Of a DNA stretch of 64,000 nt, positions 32,437 to 43,669 are shown piece after piece. The stretch lies in the NCBI RefSeq assembly GCF_018294505.1, contig NC_057809.1, forward strand, positions 141,148,979 to 141,212,978, written 5' to 3'. The notes beneath the pieces are model-generated. The model saw only the letters and a program-made list of their open reading frames with translations. It made no database searches and had not been told where the DNA came from. How positions within the stretch are numbered: position 1 is the first letter of the stretch; every line of letters begins with the position of its first letter. The translations under genes and the position numbers were made by a program. This DNA comes from Triticum aestivum. Taxonomy: Eukaryota > Streptophyta > Magnoliopsida > Poales > Poaceae.

Positions 32437-32731
32437 ACCCTAGTGTCTTGTGCTCACCAGGTGGCCCCCCTCCGGTGGTTATTTGCTCCAGTATTTCTTA
32501 TTTATTCCATAAAAAATCCTTGTGAAGTTTTAGCTCATTTGGAGTTGTGCAGAATAGGTGGCCTGACATGGTTTTTCCAGGTCCAGATTTCCAGCTGCCG
32601 GAATTCTCCCTCTTTGTGTGTACCTTGCATATTATGAGAGAAAAGGAATTAGAATTACTCCAAAAAGCATTATTAGGGATAAAAACATCATAAATAGTAG
32701 TAGATAAACATGATGCAAAATGGACGTATCA
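32437..32731 (-). repeat. E5 3' LTR, proximal segment
   Basis: The minus strand starts TGATACGTCCATTTTGCATC at 32731, right after the polypurine tract. It carries on through CCGGCAGCTGGAAATCTGG to the GC-rich U3 where E3 inserted. It continues at 9589 and runs down to about 9179. Confidence 0.8.
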
Positions 32732-34339
32732 ACTCCCCCAAGCTTAGACCTCGCTTGTCCTCAAGCGAAAACCAAAATCGAAAACCATGTCCACATGCTT
32801 AGAGAGAGAGGTGTCGATAAAAACAAAATACGGACATAGAAGCATCATGTGAATTATTATAACAGAAAAAAAAATTAACATAAAACTTTTATCATATAAC
32901 TTTTATCATAGACTTCTCATGAATAAGTAACAATTCATCACACTATCGAAGTATAAAGCATAAACTCTATTGGAAACCAATAAACTTTGTTCTCAGTCAA
33001 CTTTGCAACTACAATTCATCGTCTTTTCAGGTAGGGCCATGTATTGGAGCCTTTAGGCAAGTCCACATACTCAACCATCATATAGTCTTCTATGATTACT
33101 AACACTCACCGCATACACATGAGCAAAACGTTTCAACCGGACACATAGGAAGATAGGGGCTTATAATTTCGCCTCCCAACGTATTCACCTCAAGGGTGAT
33201 GTCAACAATAATAACTCATGCTTATAGTAAAAAATAATAATAACTCATGCTACCCATATTCAACTGGACATATGTGCCTAGATCTTTCCTCACCACATGA
33301 TGCCTGCCAAAGGATAAAAATAAAAAGGAATAGAGAGAAAAACTTTGACTCTTGCATAAAAGTAAATTCATAAAGGTAACAGATAGTCCCTTCGCAGAGG
33401 GAAGCAGAGGTTACCATGCACTTATTTGTTTGTATGCTCAACCCCTTAGTGCAAGAGAACGTCATGTTATATTTCCCCTTGTGATGGCACCCTTTATTAT
33501 GCAGTCTGTCGCTTTTATTCTTTACCATCAAAAGTTCATACAGCGCTCAATTTTCCCTTACGCTAAATGATCTCACACTCTTAGAAGCAACTTTTATTTC
33601 CTTATTGCACTGATGAAAACTTACTTGAAGGATCTTACTCAATCCATAGGTAGGTACGGTGGACTCTTGAAAAATAAGATTTGGGTTAAGGGTTTTTGGA
33701 TGCACAAGTAGTATCTCTACTTAGTGCGGAATTTTTGGCTAGAAAAGATGGGGGGCAAGCACCACATATTGAAGGATCTATGACAATATAACTTCTACGT
33801 GAATATGAACAAACATAAACCATTAAGTTGTCTTCCTTGTCCAACGTCAACAATTTTGGCATACAATATTTTGATGGGGGCTCACAATCACAAAAGATTT
33901 CCAGGATAGTGTATTTGTATGTGAATCTTCTCTTCCCTTATTAATTTTTTCATGAGTTGCATCATTGACCAATGATGTGTTTGTCAATATCTAATAAAAT
34001 TTCCTACTTATACTTTTCCTTATGTGGTGTCATTACCTACCATAAGATTAGCATATGATCTTTTTCATTTATTTCCTTTCTTTTTATTGAAGCATGAAAG
34101 TAAAGAAAGCAAAAACTCAAACTAAACTTTATTATATATCTTGCACACGATTACAAGGATAGATCACTGAGCAAACTCTCAAAAATAAAGGATTGAACTA
34201 AGCTATTATTCATTTAAAGCAAAAGATAGCTAAGGATCGAACTAAAATAAGTAAAGGCAAAGGATAGTGGGGGTGATATGATATCAGGGCACCTCCCCCA
34301 AGCTTGGAGGATGCCAAGGGGAGTGCCCATACCCGATAC
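32732..34339 (-). other. E5 3' untranslated region
   Basis: About 1.6 kb without a supported gene, between the extra ORF and the 3' LTR. It is A/T-rich and ends (minus sense) in GAGGACAAGCGAGG...AAGCTTGGGGGAGT, the polypurine tract. A second AAGCTTGGGGGAGGTGCCC lies just after the extra ORF near 34290-34310. Short open frames on both strands (for example 33250-33531) have no recognisable content. Confidence 0.6.
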
Positions 34340-34861
34340 TTAGTTTTCTTTTGGTGATGAAGAAGGTGGTGATGATGAAGTAGAGGTGATTTTGTCCTCG
34401 GGTTTCCATGGCAGAGGTCCACCCTCATAAGAGGAAGAATGAGTCTCACGGGTCCTGCAACTGGAAGCCAAACTCATACCTTTAAACCTCGCCCCATATT
34501 CAAAAACTTGGTTTTGGAGATCATAGATCTGGCTTTGGAGGAAGTTGAGTTGCTCGTTGAGGGTGAAGATTATGTCCTTCATGGACTTGCCATCCACCTT
34601 GAGATCACGGCTAAAGTATGTGATCATGAGGTGATTGGCATTGAGTCCACGCTCCACCATCCCCTTGCACCGGAAGACTTCCCGCTCCATAGCTTCAAGG
34701 ATGGCCTCCAGGGTCCCCGTTCCCTTGGGTTCTTGCACATCACGGATGTGAAGCACCCCCTCTTGAATCTGGATGACCTAAGGTTGCTGCACCACCTCCC
34801 GCAAATATGGGTTGATGACGTTCTTGAAGAACTTGTCCTTGGAGGAGCTTGAAGCGGCCAT
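34340..34861 (-). pseudogene. E5 extra 3' ORF, function unknown
   Basis: It starts at the ATG at 34859-34861 (MAASSSSKDKFFKNV) and is interrupted by one TAG near 34780 (after LREVVQQP). It then runs VIQIQEGVLHIRDVQEPKG, EAMEREVFRCKGMVERG and a heptad-like stretch FTLNEQLNFLQSQIYDLQNQ, probably a short coiled coil. It ends Ser-rich (TSTSSSPPSSSPKEN). It lies 3' of integrase, like the extra ORFs of other Athila-lineage elements. A TATA-like box about 90 nt upstream suggests its own transcript. Confidence 0.6.
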
Positions 34862-35264
34862 GGTAGATAGGATCTGTCAGGAAACAACAAGGAAAAGAAA
34901 ACAGAAGATTTCTCCGCGATAGGGTGGTCAATAGGTTCAGGGGGTATATAAAGATTTTTTATCTTAGGAAACAAGCTAACGGTAAAAAAAAACAAAGTCC
35001 GGAAGGTACCCGAGGTGGGCACAACCCACCTGGTCGCGCCTGACAAGCCAGGCGGCTAGGCGCACCCTGGTGTCTTGTGCCCACCAGGGTGACCTTCCTG
35101 GTTGTTTCTTATTTTCCTAATTTTTGTTATATTCCAAAATGGATAGAAAATATTTTTGCAGATTTTCCGGAGTCCGTTTACTTACCGTATCACGTACCTC
35201 CTCTTTTTCACGATTCTGGAGTGTTCCGGAAGGTCTCTTTTATGTGTTCTTCCGGTGTCATAGT
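34862..35264 (-). promoter_or_regulatory. LTR-like promoter segment between E5 integrase and extra ORF
   Basis: Read on the minus strand this spacer repeats the U3 of E5's 3' LTR in the same order: GGAATA with an A-rich run, GAGCACAAGACAC-like, AGGGTGCGCC, AGGCGCG, GGTGGGTTGTGC. It is followed by a TATATA box (TTTATATACC, about 34944-34955), about 90 nt upstream of the ATG at 34861. I infer an internal promoter copied from, or sharing origin with, the LTR U3. Confidence 0.5.
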
Positions 35265-36287
35265 TTAGATAATATTACTTTCAACATTAATGGGCGTACC
35301 TGAGATATAATGTTGTATTCGTTGCCCATTAACAACCTTCGGGTTAGTACCTTCGGCATTATTTATTTTGATAGCTCCAGACCGATAAACATCCTTGATA
35401 ACATAGGGTCCTTCCCATTTGGAGAGGAGTTTTCCTGCAAATAATCTGAAACGAGAGTTGTACAAAAGAACATATTCTCCAACTTTGATCTCACGCTTTT
35501 GGATTCTTTTATCATGCCATCTTTTAACTTTTTCATTAAATAACTTGGCATTTTCATAAGCTTGGGTTCTCCATTCATCTAATGAGCTAATATTAAGTAA
35601 CCTCTTTTCACCGGCAAGTCTGAAATCATAGTTGAGTTCTTTAATTGCCCAATATGCTTTATGTTCTAACTCAAGAGGCAAATGACAAGCTTTTCCATAA
35701 ACCATTTTATAAGGAGACATACCCATAGGATTTTTATATGTTGTTCTATAAGCCCAAAGTGCATCATCTAATTTCTTAGACCAATTCTTCCGGGACCTAT
35801 TGACGGTCTTTTGCAAAATTAATTTTATTTCTCTATAGCTAAGTTTAACTTTACCACTAGACTGAGGATGATATGGTGATGCAATTCTATGGTAAACATC
35901 ATACTTGGCAACCATTTTATGGAAAGCACCATGAATAAAGTGTGAACCACCATCAGTCTTTAAATATCTAGGGACTCCAAACCTTGGGAAAATAACTTCC
36001 TTAAGCATTTTAATAGAGGTCTTGTGATCAACACTACTAGTTAGACTAGCTTCTACCCACTTAGTAACATAATCAACGACAACCAAAATATGAGTATACC
36101 CATTAGAGGAAGGAAAAGGTCCCATGTAATCAAAACCCCAAACATCAAATGGTTCGACAACAAGTGAATAATTTATAGGCATTTCTTGACGCTTATCGAT
36201 ATTACCTATTCTTTGAAATTCATCACAAGATAAGACGAACTTACGAGCATCCTTGAAAAGAGTAGGCCAATAAAACCCAGATTGCAA
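35265..36287 (-). pseudogene. E5 integrase (gypsy type)
   Basis: A 340-codon open frame with the end of the zinc-binding region (GFYWPTLFKDARKFVLSCDEFQ cut short here as SCDEFQ), core Asp in VWGFDYMGPFP, core Asp in LKTDGGSHF, then HPQSSGKVKLS. At the place of the catalytic Glu (35 residues after the second Asp) there is Lys: KVK instead of QVE. LWAYRTTYKNPMGMSPY and KWEGPYVIKDVYRSGAIKI follow. The zinc-binding His residues and the link to RNase H lie upstream in broken frame (36290-36490). It would insert element cDNA into the genome if active; this copy is not. Confidence 0.8.
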
Positions 36288-36497
36288 TACCTTGTGAGAA
36301 GTTCTGTCTCCCGCATGATGTCCTCCATAAGCTTCGGAGTGACATTTCCGTAGGATTTGTCCCTGTTCATGCTCAGGTACACAACGCCTAATAATACCAT
36401 CTACTCCTTCTTTATAAAGATGTGGGTCATTCCAGAAGTAATGTCTTAAATCATAGAAGAATTTTTTATTTTGTTGTTATGTAAAGCTTGGTGGTAA

Positions 36498-36925
36498 CTA
36501 TTTAGAAACAATGTAATTAGGATAGTCAACATACCAAGGAGTGTTATGAGAAACATTTATTGCTGCTAACTGCTGATCAGGGAAACTGTCATCAATAGGT
36601 AGTGGGTCATCATGGGCATTCGCCAACCTAGATAAGTTATCACCTACGGGGTTCTCTGCTCCTTTTCTATCAGTGATATGTAAATCAAATTCTTGTAGCA
36701 AGAGAACCCATCGAATAAGCCTAGGTTTAGCATCTTTCTTTTCCATAAGATATTTAATAGCAGCATGGTCAGTGTGAACAATTACTTTTGAATCGACAAT
36801 GTAAGATCTAAATTTATCACAAGCAAACACCACTGCTAGAAATTCTTTTTCAGTAGTAGCATAATTTCTTTGAGCACTATCTAGAGTTTTACTAGCATAA
36901 TGAATAACATTCAGTTTCTTATCAA
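36498..36925 (-). pseudogene. E5 RNase H remnant
   Basis: [38 protein letters not shown] sequence, [12 protein letters not shown] and [20 protein letters not shown] in order mark the RNase H end of a gypsy polymerase. The reverse transcriptase that should precede it is missing; gag-like sequence is joined directly at about 36925-36932. Confidence 0.75.
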
Positions 36926-36932
36926 CTCATAA

Positions 36933-38605
36933 AGGCACTGGCTAGGGTGCATATTGTGAGGATTATCATTGTCATTGAATTTCATTAGAGAATTTACCTC
37001 TACCACCTTAGGCAGTGGTGGTGTATTAAGCCCATGTATTTCTTCAATATGAGGTAAAATTTTGACATCCTCAGCTTTAATACCTTTTTCCTACATAGAT
37101 TTCTTTGCCTCTTGCATATCTTCAGGACTGAGATATAAAATACTGCTCTTCTTTAGAGCGGGTTTAGATGGTGGTTCGGGAAGAGTCCAATCATCATAAA
37201 TTTTCAATATGTTGTTCAATAATTCTTCAGCTTGCCCAATAGTTCGTTCCCTGAAAACACAACCAACACAACTATCTAGGAAATCCAAGGTTGGAAAAAG
37301 CGGTAGGCATAAGCGAGGCGGTTGGCCTTCGCCCAGTGCCTAGGCGGTAATATAGTTTTAACTCATAGTGTATTTGTGGTTATTATATGGGTGTTGACAT
37401 TAGTTTTGGGCATATAAATAAGTTAATTACCGTCTACTGCCACTAGAATATAACCTGTTTGGCATATCAGTGTAGTATGTGGCATGATTTCTTGCTTGGG
37501 TAGGCAATTCCTTGCTTGCCCTGCCTAGACCACCATTTATGCCCTAGGCGAGGCGTTTGGCCATTGCCTAGTGCCTAGGCGTGCCTAAGTGCCTAGGAGG
37601 CACTGCCTTTTCCAACAGAGAGGAAATCCCTAGAACCATCGCTTAGTCCACTATAGAAGATATCAAGTATTTCATTTTTCTTAAGAGGATGATCAGGCAA
37701 AGCATCAAGCAATTGGAGAAGCCCCCCCAAGCTTGTGGGAGAATCTCTTCTTTAATTTGTGCAAAGTTAAATATTTCCTGTAAGGTTGCTTGTTTCTTAT
37801 GAGCAGGAAAATATTTTTTAGAGAAGTAATAAATCATATCTTGGGGACTACGCACACAACCAAGAGCAAGAGTATTGTACCAAGATTTAGCATCATCCTT
37901 TAATGAGAACGGAAATAATTTGAGGATGTCGTGATAGCAAGTTTTCTAATCACGAGAAAAAAGGGTGGCTATGTCATTCAACTTAGTAAGATGTGCCACA
38001 ACAGTTTCAGTTTCATAAGTATGGAAAGGATCTGATTCAATCAAAGTAATTAACTCTGGGTCGACAGAGAATTCATAATCCTTATCATCAACAAAGATAG
38101 GTGAAGTAGCAAACTTGGGATAACATTTCATTCTAGCATTCAAAGATTTTTATTTATACTTGCATAATAATTTATCAAGATCATCTCTATCCTTACAAGA
38201 AAGAATATCTCTAGCTGCCTCCTCGCCCAAAACATAACCTTCCGGTACCTTTGGCAATTCATATCTAGGAGGGCTAGTTCTAGTAGGTGTTTCAAGATTT
38301 TCAATTTCAAGCTCATCATCAGTTTCAACAATATCATGATGTCTCACTCTAGCAATTTGTTCATCAAGAAATTCACCTAGTGGCACATTATCATCAAGCA
38401 AGGTACTAGCATCATCATAAGCATCATCCATAGCAGAAGTAGCATCATCAATAACTTGCGACATATCAGGACTAATAACATGTGGTGGTGTTGCAAGTTT
38501 ACTTATAATAGAAGGTGAATCTAAAGCGGAGCTGCATGGCAGTTCCTTACCTCCCCTCGTCTTAGAGGGAAAAATCTTAGTCTTAGCATCCTTCAGATTC
38601 TTCAT
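36933..38605 (-). pseudogene. E5 gag, broken and carrying a small DNA element
   Basis: It starts at the ATG at 38603-38605 (MKNLKDAKTKIFPSK). The acidic N-terminal part (DDATSAMDDAYDDAS, DDELEIENLETP) ends at a TAA at 38147-38149. The frame then resumes (SPIFVDDKDYEFSVDPE, VVAHLTKLNDIATLF). The gag core follows (CVRSPQDMIYYFSKKYFPAH, 37855 on). A 334-bp insertion lies at 37287-37620. After it come DFLDSCVGCVFRERT and SPEDMQEAKKSM (37091-37288). Several frameshifts and stops. The part normally following in this family, with protease and RT, is missing. Confidence 0.75.
37287..37620. mobile_element. Small non-autonomous DNA element (334 bp) in E5 gag
   Basis: It is flanked by the 9-bp direct repeat AGGAAATCC (37278-37286 and 37621-37629). 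The ends are imperfect inverted repeats: GTTGGAAAAAGCGGTAGGC on the left against GTTGGAAAAGGCAGTGCC from the right end. Subterminal sequence is rich in GCCTAGGCG-like motifs in both orientations. A 9-bp duplication fits Mutator-like elements; I do not recognise the family. Confidence 0.65.
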
Positions 38606-38653
38606 AGTGATAAATTGATAATAATCCCAAGTGACTCAACAAATATAGCTATG

Positions 38654-38672
38654 CTCCCTGCCAACAGCGCCA
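38654..38672 (-). other. E5 primer-binding site (degenerate tRNA-Asp type)
   Basis: The minus strand reads TGGCGCTGTTGGCAGGGAG, against TGGCGCCGTTGCCGGGGAG in intact relatives. It is 9 nt downstream of the LTR end. Confidence 0.7.
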
Positions 38673-38681
38673 AAAAGGTCT

Positions 38682-40085
38682 TGATAACCCACAAATATAT
38701 GGGATCGCAACAGTTTTCGAGGGTAGAGTATTCAACCCAAATTTATAGATTCGACACATGGGGAGCCAAAGAATATTTGTAAGTATTAGCAGCTGAGTTT
38801 TCAATTCAACCACACCTGGAGATTAATTATCTGCAGCAAAGTAATCAGTAGCAAAGTAGTATGATTGTTTTGATAATAGTGACAGCAGTAATAGTAACGG
38901 TAATAGTGATAGCAGTAATTATGTAGCAAGTGCAACAACAGCGATAGCAGTAGTAACTTAGCAAGATCATTATAAGATAAATTCATAGGCATTGGATCGG
39001 TGATTTGTTGGATGATATTCATCATGTGACAGTCATAACCTAGGGCGGTACGGCACTAGCTCCAGTTCATAAATATAATGTAGGCATGTATTCCGTAAAT
39101 AGTCATACATGCTTATGGAAAGAACTTGCATGATATGTTTTGTCCTACCCTCCCGTGGCAGCGGGGTCCTATTGGAAACTAAGGGATATTAATGCCTCCT
39201 TTTAATATAGAACTGGAACAAAGCATTAACACATGGTGAATACATGGACTCCTCAAACTGCGGTCATCATCGGAAGTGGTCTCGACTATTGTCACTCCAG
39301 GGTTACCGGATCATAACATGTAGTGGGTGACTATAACTTGCAAGATTGGATCTAGAACATGGATATAATGGTGATAACATAAATGGTTCAGATCTGAAAT
39401 CGTGGTACCCGGGCCCAAAGTGACAAGCATTAAGCATGGCAAAGTCATAACAACATCAATCTCAGAACATAATGGATACTAGGATCAAGCCCTAACAAAA
39501 CTAACTAGATTACATGATGAATCTCATCCAACTCCTCACCAACCAGCGAGCCTATGAAGGAATTACTCACTGATGGTGGGGAGCATCATGGAATTGGTGA
39601 TGGAGAAGGGTTGGTGATGATGAAGATCAAAGATCCCCCTCTCCGGAGCCCCAAACGGACTCCAGATCTGGCTCTCGATGAAGAACAGGAGGTGACGGCG
39701 GCTCCGTCTCGTGGAATAGGATAATTCTTTCTCCCTGATTTTTTCTGGAAAAATGTGATTTATATCATCGGTTTCAAGGTCTGCGGGGCCACCAGGTGGG
39801 GACAACCCACCTGGGCGCGCCTAGAGGGGGCGTGCCCTAGTGGGTTGTGCCCACCCAGGTGCCCCCTCTGATGGTTCTTGGCTCCGGAAATTCTCTTTTA
39901 TTGTATAAAAAATCCTTGCAAAGTTTCATCCATTTCAAGAACTTTTATTTCTGCACAAAAAACAACACCATGGTAGTTCTGCTGAAAACAACGCAAGTCC
40001 ATGTTAGTTTGATTCAAATCAATCAAATTAGAGTCCAAAACAAGAGGAAAGTGTTAGGAAAAGTAGATACGTTGGAGACATATCA
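38682..40085 (-). repeat. E5 5' LTR, 1.4 kb
   Basis: The minus strand starts TGATATGTCTCCAACGTATC at 40085 and ends GGGTTATCA at 38682. The U3 has an inverted GGGTGGGCACAACCCAC / GGTGGGTTGTCCCCACC pair around GGCGCGCC. It does not match the 3' LTR of the same element beyond short family-wide motifs. No gene inside. Confidence 0.75.
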
Positions 40086-43000
40086 AACTGCACCAACTGA
40101 CAGCTCCATCAATCAATATAAATACGTATCCGGTTTGTGACTTAGAGTCATCCGGATCTATGTCGAAGCTAGCATCAATGTAACCCTTTACGACGAGCTC
40201 TTTGTCACCTCCATAAACAAGAAACATATCCTTGGTCCTTTTCAGGAACTTCAGGATATTCTTGACCGCTGTCCAGTGATCCACTCCTGGATTACTTTGG
40301 AACCTCCCTGCCAAACTTATGGCAAGGCACACATGAGGCTGGTACACAGCATGGCATACATTACAGAACCTATGGCCGAGGCATAGGGAATAACTTTCAT
40401 TCTCTATCTATCTTCTGTCATGGTCGGGCTTTGAGTCTGACTCAATTTCACACCTTGCAACACAAGCAAGAACCCTTTCTTTGACCAGTCCACTTTGAAC
40501 TTCTTCAGAACTTTGTCAAGGTATGTGCTTTGTGAAAGTCCTATTAAGCGTCTCAATCTATCCCTATAGATGTTGATGCCTAATATGTAAGCAGCTTCAC
40601 TGAGATCTTCCATTGAAAAATTCTTATTCAAATATCCTTTTGTGCTATCCATAAATTCTATATCATTTCCAATCAGCAATATGTCATCCACATATAATAT
40701 CAAAAATGCTAAAGAGCTCCCACTCAATTTCTTGTAAATACAAGCTTCACCGTCAGTCTGTATAAAACCAAATGCTTTGATCACATCATCAAAGTGTATA
40801 TTCCAACTCCGAGATGCTTGCACCAGTCCATAGATGGATCGCTGGAGCTTGCACACTTTGTTAGCACCTTTAGGATCGACAAAACCGTTTGCAACATATA
40901 CAACTCTTCTTTAAGAAACCTGTTAAGGAATGCAGTTTTGACGTCCATTTGCTAGATTTCATAATCATAAAATGCAACAATTGCTAACATGATTCTGATA
41001 GACTTAAGTATCGCTACGGGTGAGAAAGTCTCATCGTAGTCAACCCCCTGAACTTGTAGAAAACCTTTTGCGACAAGTCAAGATTTGTAGGCAGTGATAT
41101 TAACATCAGCGTCAATCTTCCTGTTGAAGATCCATTTATTCTCAATGGCTTGCCGATTATCAGGCAAGTCCTTGAAAGTCCACACTTTGTTCTCATACAT
41201 GGATCCTATCTCAGATTTCATGGCCTCAAGCCATTTGTCAGAATCTGGGTTCATCATAGCTTCTTCATAGTTCATAGGATCGCCATTGTCTAACAACAAG
41301 ACTTCCAGGACATGATTACCGTACCACTCGGGTGCGATACACGTTCTGGTCGACCTATGAGGTTCAGTAGTAACTTGATCTGAAGTTTCATGATCATCAT
41401 CATTAGCTTCCTTTATAGTTGGTGTAGGCATCACGGGAACGGTTTTCTCTGATGTGCTACTTTCCAATTTGAGAGAAGGTACAATTAACTCATAAAGTTC
41501 TACTTTCCTCCCACTCACTTCTTTCGAGTGCTCCTTCTCTAGAAAGGACCCATTCTTGGCAATAATGATCTTGCCTTCGGATCTGTGGTAGAAGGTATAC
41601 ACAATAGTTTCCTTAGGGTATCCTATGAAGGCGCACTTCTCCGGTTTGGGTTCGAGCTTATCAGGCTGAAGCCTTTTGGCATAAGCGTCACATCCCCAAA
41701 CTTTAAGAAATGACAGCATAGGTTTATTGCCAAACCATAGTTCATACGTTGTCGTCTCAAGGATTTAGACGGTGCCCTATTTAACATGAATGCGGCTGTC
41801 TCTAATGCATAACCCCAAAATGATAAAGGCATATCGGTAAGAGACATCATAGAATGCACCATATATAATAATGTACGGTTACGACGTTCGGACACACCAT
41901 TACGCTGTGGTGTTCCAGGTGGCGTGAGTTGTGAAACAATTCCTCATTGTCTTAAATGAAGGCCAAACTCGTAACTCAAATATTCGCCTCCGCGATCAGA
42001 TCGTAGAAACTTTATTTTCGTGTCACAATGATTCTCCACTTCACTGTGAAATTCTTTGAACTTTTCAAATGTTTTAGACTTGTGTTTGATAAGTAGATAT
42101 ACCCATACCTACTCCAATCTTCTGTCAAGGTTAGAAAATAACGATACCTGCCGCGTTCCTCAACACTCATCGGACCGCATACATCGGTATGTATTATTTC
42201 CAATAAGTCATTAGCTCGCTCCATTGTTCCGGAGAACGGAGTTTAAGTCATATTACCCATGAGGCATGGTTCTCAAGTATCAAATGATTCATAATCAAGT
42301 GATTCCAAAAGTCCATCCGCATGGAGTTTCTTCATGCGCTTTACACCAATATGGCCTAAACGGCAGTGCCATAGGTATGTTGCGCTATCATTATCAACTT
42401 TGCATCTTTTGGCATCAATATTATGAATATGTGTATCACTATGATCGAGATTCAATAAGAATAGACCACTCATCAAAGGTGCATGACCATAAAAGATATT
42501 ACTCATATAAATAGAACAACCAATATTCTCCGACTTAAATGAATAACCATCTCGCAATAAGGAAGATCTAGATATAATGCTCATGCTCAACACTAGCACC
42601 AAATAACAATTATTGAGGTCTAAAACTAATCCTGTAGATCTAGAGTTAGCATGCCGACAGCGATCACATCAACTTTGGAACCATTCTCGACGTGCATCGT
42701 CACCTCGTCCTTAGCCAATTTTCCTTTATTCCACAGCTCCTATTTCGAGTTACGAATATGAGCAACCGAACCAGTATCAAATACCTAGCGCTACTATGAT
42801 CATTACTAACGAACACAAAAATACCATGTATATCAAATATACCTTTGTTTACTTTGCCATCCTTCTTATCTGCCAAGTACTTGGGACAGTTCCGCTTCCA
42901 GTGACCATTTCCTTTGAAGTAGAAGCACTCAATTTCAGGCTTGGGTCCAACTTTGGGCTTCTTCGCGAGAACGGCAACCTGCTTGCCATTCTTCTTGAAG

Positions 43001-43669
43001 TTCCCTTTCTTTCCCTTGCTTTTTTTCTTGAAACTAGTGGTCTTGTTAACCATCAACAATTGATGATCTTTCTTGATTTCTACCTCCACTGATTTCAGCA
43101 TCTCGAAGAGCTCAGGAATCGTTTTCGTCATCCCTTGCATATTATAGTTCATTACGAAGCCTTTGTAGCTTGGTGGTAGTGACTGAAGAACTCTGTCAAT
43201 AACACTCTCAACTGCAAGATCAATTCCCAGTTGAGTCAAGTGGTTATGATACCCAGACATTTTGAGCATGTGTTCACTGACAGAACTGATCGCCTCCATC
43301 TTACAACTATAGAACTTGTTGGAGACTTCATATCTCTCAACCCGTGCATTAGCTTGAAATATCAACTTCAGCTCTTGGAACATCTCATATGCTCCATGGC
43401 GTTTAAAATGTCTTTGAAGTCCCGGTCATCATAAAGCATGGCACACTAAACTATTGAGTAGTCATCAGATCGAGCATGTCAGACGTTCATAACATATGCA
43501 TTAGCTCCTGTGTGTCACCTAGCGGTGTATCAAGGACATAATTCTTCTGTGCGCCAAAGAGGATAACCCTCAACTTACGGACCCAGTCCGTGTAGTTGCT
43601 ACCATCATCTTTCAACTTAGCTTTCTATAGGAACGCATTAAAATTCAAGGGAACGGTAGCATGGGCCAT
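40086..43669 (-). pseudogene. Copia-1 gag-pol remnant
   Basis: The start ATG at 43667-43669 gives MAHATVPLNFNAF; a stop follows after FL. Gag is recognisable at 43383-42760 (FQELKLIFQANARVERYEV, CFYFKGNGHWKRNCPKY, where the second Cys of the CCHC knuckle is Phe). Protease to integrase zinc region lies at about 42760-42270 (LWHCRLGHIGVKRMKKLH), integrase core at 42224-41600 (IIHTDVCGPM, SERRNRTLL), linker to RT at 41719-41078, and RT at 40856-40404 (CKLQRSIYGLVQASRSW, LILYVDDILLIGND). RNase H is cut at 40086. Frameshifts separate almost every block. Confidence 0.85.

Larger units (their letters stand above)
32732..40085 (-). mobile_element. E5: Athila-like gypsy element with mismatched LTRs and deleted RT
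   Basis: Minus-strand order: LTR 40085-38682, primer-binding site 38672, gag (38605 to about 36930), RNase H tail (about 36925 to 36498), integrase (to 35265), LTR-like spacer, extra ORF (34861-34340), long 3' UTR, polypurine tract (CTTGGGGGAGT at 32732-32742) and 3' LTR. Protease and RT are absent. The two LTRs belong to different families. The element is cut into copia-1 at 40085/40086. Confidence 0.8.
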
